Assembly: GCA_017408905.1 (NCBI GenBank)
Contig: JAFQTU010000051.1
Coordinates: forward strand, 1-58,685
Reading direction: 5' to 3'
Source: Mailhella sp.
GTDB taxonomy: Bacteria > Desulfobacterota > Desulfovibrionia > Desulfovibrionales > Desulfovibrionaceae
DNA: 58,685 nucleotides
The notes under the pieces were generated by a model, which was not told the origin of the DNA, searched no databases, and saw only the letters and a program-made list of their open reading frames with translations. Positions 48,785 through 57,598 of this stretch are shown piece after piece. The first letter of the stretch is position 1; each line of letters begins with the position of its first letter. The position numbers were made by a program, and so were the translations under genes.

Positions 48785-51217
48785 CTAGGGCGCAAGCATG
48801 ATGCGGCAGCGCACCTGCGAACTGCGGCCCTTGTCATCCACCACAACGATATCCACGGTCCGGGAAGAGTCCGGCTCCCACAGGAAAGGCTCGTCCGGCG
48901 CGGAACTGCCGAGATAGGCCGCCCCGGCGAACCAGTGCAGGCGCGATACGCCGGTGTCTGCCGCCGCCGAAAGGGGGATGGGCCTGCTCTGCCGGCCGAG
49001 GCTCCTATAATACGTCATGCCCTTCTTGGGCAGAAGGATGCGCGGGGGGCGGCCTGCCGCCTGAGCGGCCTCGCTTCTGCCCGCGCAGATGGGGAGCCAG
49101 TGCGGCGGGGGCGCTTTGGTGATGCCTGCCTGCGCGAAGATGCGCCGTAGGTCTGAAGGCCAGAATTCCCAGAACACTTCTTCCGTCTCCCCGGGTACGG
49201 CGTCACAAGCCCGCAGGCCCGTGGCCCTGTCGATGAGGATGGGGCGGAGTATGCCGCTGTCGCGGATGGGCGATATGCCGGGCAGGAACAGCGTTTCCGT
49301 GGTTTCGGAACAGCGGGAAATGTCCACGTCCCCGGTGGACGTGCATACCGGGATCTCCGCAAGGTCGAGGCCGGGCCGCTGGGACGGCAGAAGGTCATGG
49401 AGCGGGCGCAGGGCGGCCAGAGCCTGCGCGGCCTCCATGAAGAGGGGCTGTGCCGACCTTGCACCGACGAAGAACGGATGGGAAGAACCGTCGAAATTGC
49501 CCACCCACACCACAAGCACGTATTCCCCTACCACGCCCGCCGTCCACGCATCGCGGAAGCCGTTGGACGTGCCTGTCTTGATGCGCAGGGGCAGGCGGCC
49601 TTCCCGCGTGGGCAGGGAATCGCCCTGTTCCAGCATACGGAGCGTCACAAAGGCGGCTTCCGGCGAAAGCAGGCGCACGGGCGCTTCGAGCTGGGCATCC
49701 TGCCTCAGGCGGAGAGGATACCACAGCCCCTGATTGGCCAGCATGGCGTAAAGCCCGGCTAGTTCGCGCATGGTGACTTCCGCACCGCCCAGCACCAGCG
49801 CCAGCCCGTAATGTTCCGGCGCTTCGGGCAGGTGTACGCGCGCCTTCTTCAGGAAGCCGTAGAGGCCCGGCTCTTCAAGCTGTTCCGCAAGGATGATGGC
49901 CGGGAGGTTGCGGCTGGCCTTCAGGGCTTCGTGGGCGTGCACAGGGCCGCGGAAGCCCTTGTCGAAATTCTCCGGGTCGTAGCCGCCGAAGGAGCGGGGG
50001 CTGTCGATGAGCAGGGTCATGGGGTGGATGAGCCCCTGATCCAGAGCCAGCGCGTAGATGAAGGGCTTGAGCGTGGAACCCGGCGAACGCTTCGCCCTTG
50101 TGCCGTCCACCTGCCCGTCGATGGCGGCGTCGAAGAAGTTGGCCGAGCCCGCCAGCGCACAGACCTTCATGCTCGGCGCATGGACGAGCATGGCGGAAGC
50201 GTTGCTCAGGCCGAAGCGGCGATACCGTGCGGTGTAGGAGCTCAGGCAGGATTCCAGCATGGCCTGCAGTTCCGGCTCGATGGTGGAAGCGAGGCGTTCC
50301 GGCCCGGCCTCCGAAAGGAGTTCCGTGCTGACGTGCGGGGCGCGGAAGGGCAGGCGCGAAAGGGGGCGCACGCGGAGCGGCGGGGAGGCCTCAACATTGG
50401 CCGCACCGTCCTTTCCTTCCAGAGAAAGCCGCAGGAAGCGGGCGCGCGCCGCGTTGAAATCCCGGCCGTTCACCGGATTGCGGCGTATGGGGTTCTGCGG
50501 AACTACGGTCAGAGCAAGGCTCTCGGATTCGGTGAGCCGGGCCGCCGGAGCGTTGAAATAGATGCGCGAGGCGGCCTCGATACCCTCGATATTGCCGCCG
50601 TAGGGCGCAAGGTTGAAATAGGCTTCAAGGATATCCTGCTTGTCGTAGTGCCGTTCGAGGAGGAGCGCCGCCCCTATCTGCCGCAGTTTGCCGCCGATGC
50701 CGGAGCTGTCCAGCTTCAGGCGCATTCGGGCCACCTGCATGGAAATGGTGGAACCGCCCATGCGCCTGCCACCGCCCACGTAGGTCGTCCACGCCGCACG
50801 GAGCAGGGACAGGGGATTGACGCCCGGATGCCGGAAGAAATGCCTGTCCTCGTAGCGGATGAGCGCGTCCACGGCTTCCGGGGCGATGTCGTCCAGTGTG
50901 ACGCGGAGGCGGAATATCCCGTCTTCGGCCCGGCTGATACGCATGATGCCGCCGTTCGCGTCCAGCACCATGCGCCCGAAGGGAACGCCGTCGAGCAGGG
51001 GCGGCGGCGAGACCAGCCCCAGCGCCGCCCATGCCAGCAGGCAGAACGCGCCAAGGCCGCAGGCGAGCTTCGCCGCGAAGCGCAGGGAACGGAAGAGAAA
51101 GCCGGGCCGGGGGAACAAAGGGACTCCGCGTAGAAGAAGCTGGGGGAACAAGGCCGTACCCGGAAAGCCGTATCCGGGAAGAAAACGGGGCGAGGCCGAA
51201 CAGCCCCGCCCCAGCAT
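48785..51217 (-). CDS. pbpC: Penicillin-binding protein 1C
   Basis: This 810-aa protein has an N-terminal membrane anchor (~47-70), a GT51 peptidoglycan glycosyltransferase domain (EDRHFFRHPGVNPLSLLRAAW, GGSTISMQVARM) and a transpeptidase domain (SPGSTLKPFIYALALDQG with Ser-x-x-Lys, SRN, KTGTSNGFRDAWTAG), then a BiPBP_C tail with WFAGAAYLG. It builds or repairs the cell wall from the periplasmic side. The first ~45 residues are unusual and the start has only a weak ribosome site, so a shorter form is possible. It lies 10 bases after the alpha-2-macroglobulin gene; the two form a known pair. Confidence 0.93.
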   Translation of the reverse strand: MLGRGCSASPRFLPGYGFPGTALFPQLLLRGVPLFPRPGFLFRSLRFAAKLACGLGAFCLLAWAALGLVSPPPLLDGVPFGRMVLDANGGIMRISRAEDGIFRLRVTLDDIAPEAVDALIRYEDRHFFRHPGVNPLSLLRAAWTTYVGGGRRMGGSTISMQVARMRLKLDSSGIGGKLRQIGAALLLERHYDKQDILEAYFNLAPYGGNIEGIEAASRIYFNAPAARLTESESLALTVVPQNPIRRNPVNGRDFNAARARFLRLSLEGKDGAANVEASPPLRVRPLSRLPFRAPHVSTELLSEAGPERLASTIEPELQAMLESCLSSYTARYRRFGLSNASAMLVHAPSMKVCALAGSANFFDAAIDGQVDGTRAKRSPGSTLKPFIYALALDQGLIHPMTLLIDSPRSFGGYDPENFDKGFRGPVHAHEALKASRNLPAIILAEQLEEPGLYGFLKKARVHLPEAPEHYGLALVLGGAEVTMRELAGLYAMLANQGLWYPLRLRQDAQLEAPVRLLSPEAAFVTLRMLEQGDSLPTREGRLPLRIKTGTSNGFRDAWTAGVVGEYVLVVWVGNFDGSSHPFFVGARSAQPLFMEAAQALAALRPLHDLLPSQRPGLDLAEIPVCTSTGDVDISRCSETTETLFLPGISPIRDSGILRPILIDRATGLRACDAVPGETEEVFWEFWPSDLRRIFAQAGITKAPPPHWLPICAGRSEAAQAAGRPPRILLPKKGMTYYRSLGRQSRPIPLSAAADTGVSRLHWFAGAAYLGSSAPDEPFLWEPDSSRTVDIVVVDDKGRSSQVRCRIMLAP

Positions 51218-51227
51218 AGCTCTGTTA

Positions 51228-54200
51228 TCAGCGGATTTCCATACTTCCCGAAGCCCCGTGGCCGCAAAGGCTCTGGTCGTACATGGCTTCCGCCTGTACC
51301 GGCGGCACGGTGAACATGCCTCGGTTCACGGCCCGGATGCGGTACGTGAACGTGAGCGCCTCGGACGTGAGGTCGGCAAAGGCCAGCATACGGTCTTCCC
51401 GCCTTTCGAGGTGCTTCACGCCGGGGGGAAGGATCTCGCCCTCGTCGCCGCGCGGGATGACCATCTCGAAGCCGCCGGGCAGAAGGTCGCTTATCACGCA
51501 GTCCGCGATGCGCGGCTTCATGGCGCGGGCCGTTACCTTCACGGTGATCTCGTCGCCCTGGCGGGCGCTCCGCATCACTTCGCCCTTGGCGTCAAGATAG
51601 ACACGCTCCACCTCGATGCCGTCTGCGGCCGCCCCCTTGGCGGGGACACGGTCGAAGCCGCCGGTGCTCACCTGCCAGTAGAGGTGCGGCGAGCCTTCCG
51701 GCACTTCCGCAGACCAGCTCCTGCAGAGGGGCATTTGGGCGTCGAGAAGTGCGCCGCCTGCCAGCAGGGCGGAAACGGCGTCGCCTTCGCCGTCAGCACA
51801 GGTGAGCTTCGCCTGACTCATATCTGCGGCCGCCGAAGCTCCGAGGGCCAGCAGGGCACGGGAACTCTGGGCCGCCGAGAACGTGGCGTAGCGCGACGCC
51901 TTCATGGACATGGAGGCCGTTTCGAAAAGGTCGTTCTTCACGGCGTCCGTACAGCGCTCGGGGAAGTGGCGGGCAAGAAGCGAGGTGTACAGCGCCTTCT
52001 GGGCCAGCTCGTCGAAGAAGCCTTCCGGCGTGTATTCGATATCCTTGAAGGAAAGCGTCTTGCGCATCAGCATCTGCCGCTGGCTGGCGGCAAGGAGCAC
52101 GGCGGTCACGTCCTTCTTCCAGCCCTTTGTGCCGCGTTCCTTCATGGCCGTCTGGAGTTCTTCGATGAGCCGCGTGGTGATGCGGCCTTCGCGGGTGAGC
52201 ACCCAGATACCGTAGGCCGACGTGCGCGCCGCGGCGAGCGAGGCGCTGTTGAGCGGAACACGGCGTTCCACGGCGTTGCAGACCATGTCGAGCAGGCCGT
52301 CGTCCGCGCCGAGCCCGGCTTCGCGCATGGTGAGCAGGAAGTCGGCGGCGTAGGCGGTGAGCAGGGCGTCGGGCTGGCCGCCGGGCCACAGGGACACGCC
52401 CATGTAGGACGTGCGGGCCCGGATGGCGCTGACCGCCGAGCCAATGGCCTTTTCGCTTTCTTCGGCTTCAAGGATGCCGGGATAGGGACGCAGGGCGAGG
52501 TGGGCAAAGGCCCGGCTGACGAGCTGTTCCGTACAGCCGTAGGGGTAGGCGTCGAGATAGGCGGCAAGGCCCTTCACCAGAGGCAGGGGGAGCGGCGAAA
52601 GCGAAGCCGAACTGCTGGCCCCGAACGCATAGACGCTGCGTTCGGCAGGCAGGGAGGCCGAGGCTTCCAGCACTCCGGCCCGGATGCTGGTCCTGGCAGG
52701 GCTGGCGGGCCGCACCGAGAGGGACGCCGAACGAGCGTAGCCGCGCTCTTCACAGTTCGCCGCAAAGTGCAGTTCTGCCGAGCCCGGCTCTTCCCCGGCC
52801 TTCATGCTGAACGGCAGGACGAGTTCGGAGTCGGCCTGCATATCCACGAACTGCGGGAGCGGCGTCAGGAAGACGAGCGGGCCGTCAGCCGTGCAGGAAA
52901 GCTCCGCACGGACAGCGCGGCTTTCGGTGTTGGCAATGGCCAGCGCGCCGTGGAAGGTGTCGCCCGGGGAGAGGGTGAGCGGCGTCTGCGGCGTGAGCAC
53001 GAGGGGAGCCTTCACCGTGGCAGGGCAGGAGGCCGAACCGGCGCGGCCTTCCGAAACGCCCACGGCCATGAGGCGGACCTTGCCGTTGTAATACGACGGG
53101 ATGGGGATATCCACAGCCGTACCTTCGGGCGAAACGTCCAGAAGCTTCGACCATGTGGCCAGCGGGGCTTCCCCGCGCCGCTTGAAGGGGTTCAGGAAGC
53201 GGGAGGACGTGCCGCCAGCTTCGGTATCGCCGCCGAAAGCCGCCCAGCGCCCGGCCATGAGGGCATGGTCAGGCATGAGCAGATCGAAGGCCTGAAGCGT
53301 GCGCACGCCAAGGGCCCGGTCTTCCAGCAGGCTGAACAGCGGGGAAGGCGTGGCAAAGCGGGTGAGCTGGAGCACGCCCTCGTCCACGGCGAAGAGCACG
53401 GCCTTGCCTGCTTCGGCGGAGCGCAGGTTCACGCGCAGGGTAGAGCCGGGCTGGACTTCGGCAGGCGCTTCGAGCCTGAGACCCAGATCGCGCCGGACGA
53501 TATTGGCGCTGAACGGGGCCGCGGCGTAGGTATGGGGCTCCATGTACACGGCCTTGGAATCCGGGGAGCGCACGAAGGAGACGTTCACGTAGCCGCGCCC
53601 TTCGAAGGTCTTGGGTACGGTGATGCTCTGCACGGTGTCGCCAGCCTTGGCGCTGAACCATGCGAAGGCTTCCACGCCCTCGCGTTCCAGCGTGATGAGG
53701 CCGGTTCCGTCGTAGGGCAGGGAGAGCGCCAGGTTCAGGGTGTCGCCCGAAGCGCAGGAAGCCTTGTCGAGGCGCAGGCGCATCTTGCCGGAAGCCAGTT
53801 CCGCCCCCGGTTCAAGGAGCTTTTCCCCGGCCACGGCATAGGGGACGGAGGCAAGGAGCGTTCCGTTCCTGTCGCGCACGGTAAGCAGGAATTCCCCAGC
53901 TTCCGCCGTGTTCAGCGGCAGGCGCAGGCCGTCCGGGCTGATGCTGAGAACAGAGGTGGAGAAGGGCACGTCCAGCGGGGTCTCCTCGTAGCGGAAATTC
54001 CCCCTGCGATCGGAAACAAGGCTGGTGGCGTAGCGCCGCAGGGCTACGGAGAAGGTGAGCCCTTCCACGGCGATGCGCGAAAGTTCGCTGTCCACGGCCA
54101 CGAATTCGAGTTCGGCCCTGCCGTTCTGCGGGATGAAGGCAAGGTTGGTCAGCGCGCCGGAAGGGCGCCAGCCCAGCATATGCCTGTGGGGGGAAACGAG

Positions 54201-56786
54201 GAAGGATATCTCGCCCGAGGTGGCGCGCCCGCCGTCGGCCTCGAAGCCTTCAGCCGTCACGCGGCATCGGGCGGAAGCCCCGGAAATGAGCTCGGCGGGA
54301 ATACGGAACGAAGCGCGGCCCTCGGCGTCGGTAAGGGAGGCCGCCAGTTCGCGCGACTGACCATGCCCGGCGAAAGGCGCAGGGTCGAGGAAGCTGAACT
54401 GCTCGAACCCGGCAAAGCGGAAATGGGCGGGCGAGGCTTCCGCACGGGCCTTGACCTTATGGCTGGCGGCAGGCGTGCCGTACAGGTTCTTCAGGAGAAG
54501 GCCGATATCCAGAGGCTTTCCGGGCTCAGTGGCAAGCCAGCCCTTCGCCAGCGGGGCCTGAAGCTTGAGCGACAGCGTATCCGGCTGGAATTCCTCCATG
54601 CGTACCGAGGACGCACCAAGGACTTCCGCAGAGCCGGAGGGCTTCACGGTCAGGGTATAGCGGCCGGTGGCCGAGTTCTCGGAAGAAGTCCAGTCGAGAA
54701 GCGCCATGCCCATAGCGCCGGGCGTGAAGTTCTTCTTCATGACGGTGCGGCCTGCCGGGTCGCGCAGTTCGGCGGAAAGGGGCATATCCGCAGGGAGCGG
54801 GGCCCAGTCCGCACGGCGGACGACACAGCCGAAATGCAGGGCCTCGCCCGGGCGGAACATACCGCGCTGGGAGAAGACAAAGGCGTTCAGGCCGTCCTGC
54901 GAGGACGTCTTGCCGCCGGTGGGGAATTCGGAATAGTCCAGCTCGCGGGAGCGGTCGGTCAGGGGAAGCCATGCAAGGTCGCGCCCGTCGGCAGATTCCG
55001 CCACAGCGGCCACGGGGCGGGCTTCACGGGCAAGGCCGGCCAGCGAGGGCAGGGAGGCGTGGCCGAGTTCGTCCGTCACGGCAGAGGCGCAGGGCCTGCC
55101 GTTCGCCCCAAGGATGCTGACCTTGGTGCGGGCCACGGGCTTCCCATCCTTAAAGGAATGCACGAAGGCCTCGTAGCCGCCGAGAGCCGTGCGCTTCAGC
55201 ATGAGGCCGAGATCGGTGACGAGCAGCATACGTTCAGCAAAGGCGACGCTTTCGCCGTCCTTCATGCCCGTGAGCTGTACCTTCATAAGGCCGTGCGTAT
55301 CGCCCTTCGCGGCGTTCAGCATGGGGGCAAGGTCGAGCGCCGCGAACTGGGCCTGCCCGCTGGACGAGGCAGACAGGGGCAGTTCGCCGCCGCTGTTCTC
55401 GCTCAGGGCGTCGAAGCCGATGCCGGAAGAGGAGAGCGGTTCGGTGAAGGCGCGGTCAGAGCCCTGAGCCAGCAGGGCGAGGAAGGGTTCGCGCACCTTC
55501 TGGGCCTGCCAGCGCACGGAGTCGAGGCCGACGGCGTAGATGTCCAGCATCTTGCGGCCGGAAAGGGAAAGCACACTGCCGGGCTGGAGAAAGTCGAGGG
55601 ACGTGGAGAACTCCCACGCCTTCAGTATCTGCCGCCACGTCTTGCCGAGGCTGTGGCCGGACGCGGAGCGGAACTTCTCGTTCATGCCGACAAGGACATA
55701 GCGGCCCGGCTCTACGGGAACGCGGAAGCGCAGTTTCGCCGTGGGGGCGTTGTCCTTCATAAGGGAAACGGGCGTGAGCTTACTGGCCTTCGCCAGCGTG
55801 CTCCCGGGGATGACGGGCGCGGCTCGCCAGTCGCAGGGGCGGCGCGCTTCGTCCGTGGCGTAGAGGGGGAGCTGCCAGATGTCGAGGTTCTTCAGCACTT
55901 CCTCGGGCGTGGCGTAGAGCGACGTTTCCAGCGTGAGCACGTGCATCTTGCTGAGGCCGTCGTCCAGTTCCCAGCCGAGGTCGGCGCTGTTCACGGCGAA
56001 GAGCGAACTTCTGCCCGTAACGGCCACGCCGAAGCTTGCGCCCTTTTCGCCCTGCTTCAGGGTGGAGAAGCTGAGCTTGCGGTTCTCGTAGGTGAACTGC
56101 GGCACGCCTTCCACAAGGATGCGCACCTCGGAATTCCGTTCAGGGAGGCGCGTTACCGGGAAGGAGACGTTCACGCGGTCGCGCACGTCGTTCCAGATAA
56201 GCTCCGCCTCGCCCACGGCGATGTCGGAAGGAGCGATGCAGGAGATGGCAGGGGCAAGGCCGCGCACAGGGTAGTTGAATTCCAGCGAAGCCGAAATGCG
56301 GTGGCGTGCGGCAGGGGAAGGATCGGGCCAGAAGCGGCTTTCCAGCAGGCGCACGCTGAGGCGCGTGGTGGTAACGGACAGCGTTTTCTTATCGAGCACC
56401 ACGGAAGAGGGGCAGGCCATGCCGCTGATATCCACGGTGTAGGTCGTGCCGGGAGCTGTGGGCGTTTCCGGGTCGGGCGTGAAGCCCATGCGCGTGCTGC
56501 TTTCCCACTTCCAGCGGCCCTTGAGCGGGGGCGTAAGGGTCACGCCTTCCACGGTTTCGCCCGGCGTGCCGAAGCTGGCCGCGCATTTCACCTTCCACTT
56601 GTCGCCGTACTTGGAGCGGCAGAGCGCCTCGTCGGGCAGGATGTTCACGCCGAAACCGTCCGTCCATGGATAGTAATGGGAGAGTTTGACGTGGCGGAAC
56701 GCCGGGGCCGAGGGGCTGGCCGCCTCGGCGGCAGGGCAGACGGCCTGCACGAAAAGTGCCATGACAAGGGAAAGGAGCAGACGCAT
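51228..56786 (-). CDS. Bacterial alpha-2-macroglobulin (YfhM type)
   Basis: This 1852-aa protein is a bacterial alpha-2-macroglobulin, a periplasmic trap for foreign proteases. A signal peptide (MRLLLSLVMALFVQAVCPAAEA) is followed by MG-type beta domains, an A2M domain, and the thioester site YPYGCTEQ with Cys1418 and Gln1421, inside a thioester domain ending in the receptor-like region (~1700-1852). E. coli YfhM is a lipoprotein; here the residues before the only early Cys do not form a good lipobox, so it may be soluble. CAGGAGGCTGTC precedes ATG 56786. Coupled to pbpC, as in many proteobacteria. Confidence 0.93.
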   Translation of the reverse strand: MRLLLSLVMALFVQAVCPAAEAASPSAPAFRHVKLSHYYPWTDGFGVNILPDEALCRSKYGDKWKVKCAASFGTPGETVEGVTLTPPLKGRWKWESSTRMGFTPDPETPTAPGTTYTVDISGMACPSSVVLDKKTLSVTTTRLSVRLLESRFWPDPSPAARHRISASLEFNYPVRGLAPAISCIAPSDIAVGEAELIWNDVRDRVNVSFPVTRLPERNSEVRILVEGVPQFTYENRKLSFSTLKQGEKGASFGVAVTGRSSLFAVNSADLGWELDDGLSKMHVLTLETSLYATPEEVLKNLDIWQLPLYATDEARRPCDWRAAPVIPGSTLAKASKLTPVSLMKDNAPTAKLRFRVPVEPGRYVLVGMNEKFRSASGHSLGKTWRQILKAWEFSTSLDFLQPGSVLSLSGRKMLDIYAVGLDSVRWQAQKVREPFLALLAQGSDRAFTEPLSSSGIGFDALSENSGGELPLSASSSGQAQFAALDLAPMLNAAKGDTHGLMKVQLTGMKDGESVAFAERMLLVTDLGLMLKRTALGGYEAFVHSFKDGKPVARTKVSILGANGRPCASAVTDELGHASLPSLAGLAREARPVAAVAESADGRDLAWLPLTDRSRELDYSEFPTGGKTSSQDGLNAFVFSQRGMFRPGEALHFGCVVRRADWAPLPADMPLSAELRDPAGRTVMKKNFTPGAMGMALLDWTSSENSATGRYTLTVKPSGSAEVLGASSVRMEEFQPDTLSLKLQAPLAKGWLATEPGKPLDIGLLLKNLYGTPAASHKVKARAEASPAHFRFAGFEQFSFLDPAPFAGHGQSRELAASLTDAEGRASFRIPAELISGASARCRVTAEGFEADGGRATSGEISFLVSPHRHMLGWRPSGALTNLAFIPQNGRAELEFVAVDSELSRIAVEGLTFSVALRRYATSLVSDRRGNFRYEETPLDVPFSTSVLSISPDGLRLPLNTAEAGEFLLTVRDRNGTLLASVPYAVAGEKLLEPGAELASGKMRLRLDKASCASGDTLNLALSLPYDGTGLITLEREGVEAFAWFSAKAGDTVQSITVPKTFEGRGYVNVSFVRSPDSKAVYMEPHTYAAAPFSANIVRRDLGLRLEAPAEVQPGSTLRVNLRSAEAGKAVLFAVDEGVLQLTRFATPSPLFSLLEDRALGVRTLQAFDLLMPDHALMAGRWAAFGGDTEAGGTSSRFLNPFKRRGEAPLATWSKLLDVSPEGTAVDIPIPSYYNGKVRLMAVGVSEGRAGSASCPATVKAPLVLTPQTPLTLSPGDTFHGALAIANTESRAVRAELSCTADGPLVFLTPLPQFVDMQADSELVLPFSMKAGEEPGSAELHFAANCEERGYARSASLSVRPASPARTSIRAGVLEASASLPAERSVYAFGASSSASLSPLPLPLVKGLAAYLDAYPYGCTEQLVSRAFAHLALRPYPGILEAEESEKAIGSAVSAIRARTSYMGVSLWPGGQPDALLTAYAADFLLTMREAGLGADDGLLDMVCNAVERRVPLNSASLAAARTSAYGIWVLTREGRITTRLIEELQTAMKERGTKGWKKDVTAVLLAASQRQMLMRKTLSFKDIEYTPEGFFDELAQKALYTSLLARHFPERCTDAVKNDLFETASMSMKASRYATFSAAQSSRALLALGASAAADMSQAKLTCADGEGDAVSALLAGGALLDAQMPLCRSWSAEVPEGSPHLYWQVSTGGFDRVPAKGAAADGIEVERVYLDAKGEVMRSARQGDEITVKVTARAMKPRIADCVISDLLPGGFEMVIPRGDEGEILPPGVKHLERREDRMLAFADLTSEALTFTYRIRAVNRGMFTVPPVQAEAMYDQSLCGHGASGSMEIR

Positions 56787-56839
56787 GACAGCCTCCTGCT
56801 ATGTGCCTGAATGGGGAAAGGTTCTTGGCGGTTTGGGTT

Positions 56840-57448
56840 TCAATGTTCAGGAACGGGTGGGGCGAGGACTTCCGATTCCTGAATGGGCAAGGCGTCCGGC
56901 GAATCGAGGGCCCGCAGGAACAGCGCCTTTAGGTCGTTGGCCCATGCGGAACGAGGGTCGCCGTCCTTATGGAAGTACAGGCGTTCGCCGCTGGCATAGT
57001 CCACGCTCAGGGAACAGGGGGCGTATTCGAAGGGCAGGCCGGAGGTGACTGCGTCGAAGCCGTTCCGGCGGGGCAGGTCATGCTTCAGGATGACGGCGTG
57101 TACTTTGCGCAGGAAGGCTTCGTCCACCGCCACGGCGCGGGCTTCCTGCCCCCGGGGCCGTGCCGTGAGGAGGAAGCCTTCCTCTTCCCGGCGTACCGAG
57201 AAGGCCCAGTGCCTGCCGCCCCGGCTGCAGCCGCCTTCTTCCCAGTCGAGCAGGAAGAAGTTCGTGTCGAGAGCAACGATCTCCGCAGAGTGTATGACCT
57301 TGGGGGCGTCGTAGCTGTGGCGGCGCGTCACGCCGCCGTCCACACAGTCGGTATCGCTGGAGCGGCCGGTCAGACCACAGCCCCCGAGGGCGAAGAACGC
57401 ACCCAGCGAGGCCGCCGCGACCAGAAGGATGGACAGTATCTTCTTCAC
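56840..57448 (-). CDS. Lipoprotein of unknown function
   Basis: A 202-aa lipoprotein: MKKILSILLVAAASLGAFFALGGCG gives a lipobox ALGGC with Cys24. The mature domain has a repeating beta pattern (IHSAEIVALDTNFFLLDWEEGG, HWAFSVRREEEGFLLTARP, LSVDYASGERLYFHKDGD). GTG 57448 is the start, with TAGGGG upstream. It lies 53 bases before the macroglobulin gene and may be co-expressed with that pair. No family recognised. Confidence 0.75.
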   Translation of the reverse strand: MKKILSILLVAAASLGAFFALGGCGLTGRSSDTDCVDGGVTRRHSYDAPKVIHSAEIVALDTNFFLLDWEEGGCSRGGRHWAFSVRREEEGFLLTARPRGQEARAVAVDEAFLRKVHAVILKHDLPRRNGFDAVTSGLPFEYAPCSLSVDYASGERLYFHKDGDPRSAWANDLKALFLRALDSPDALPIQESEVLAPPVPEH

Positions 57449-57598
57449 GATTTTCCCCTACAAGAGTATGAAGGCGCACCCTCCCCGAAAGAACGGTACG
57501 CCCTGTCCTGTGCCGGAGCGAGCGGGAGAGAGAGGCCCGCCCGGTCAGCGATGTGATGCTTCCGTGTTTTGCCGCCCTTGTCCAGAGCGGCGTACCCA

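Noticed and set aside
50859..56810. A very long open frame on the plus strand opposite the macroglobulin and pbpC genes
   Set aside because: It is the antisense of two clear genes in GC-rich DNA. Its sequence is His/Gly/Arg-rich with no domain, as expected for a mirror frame.
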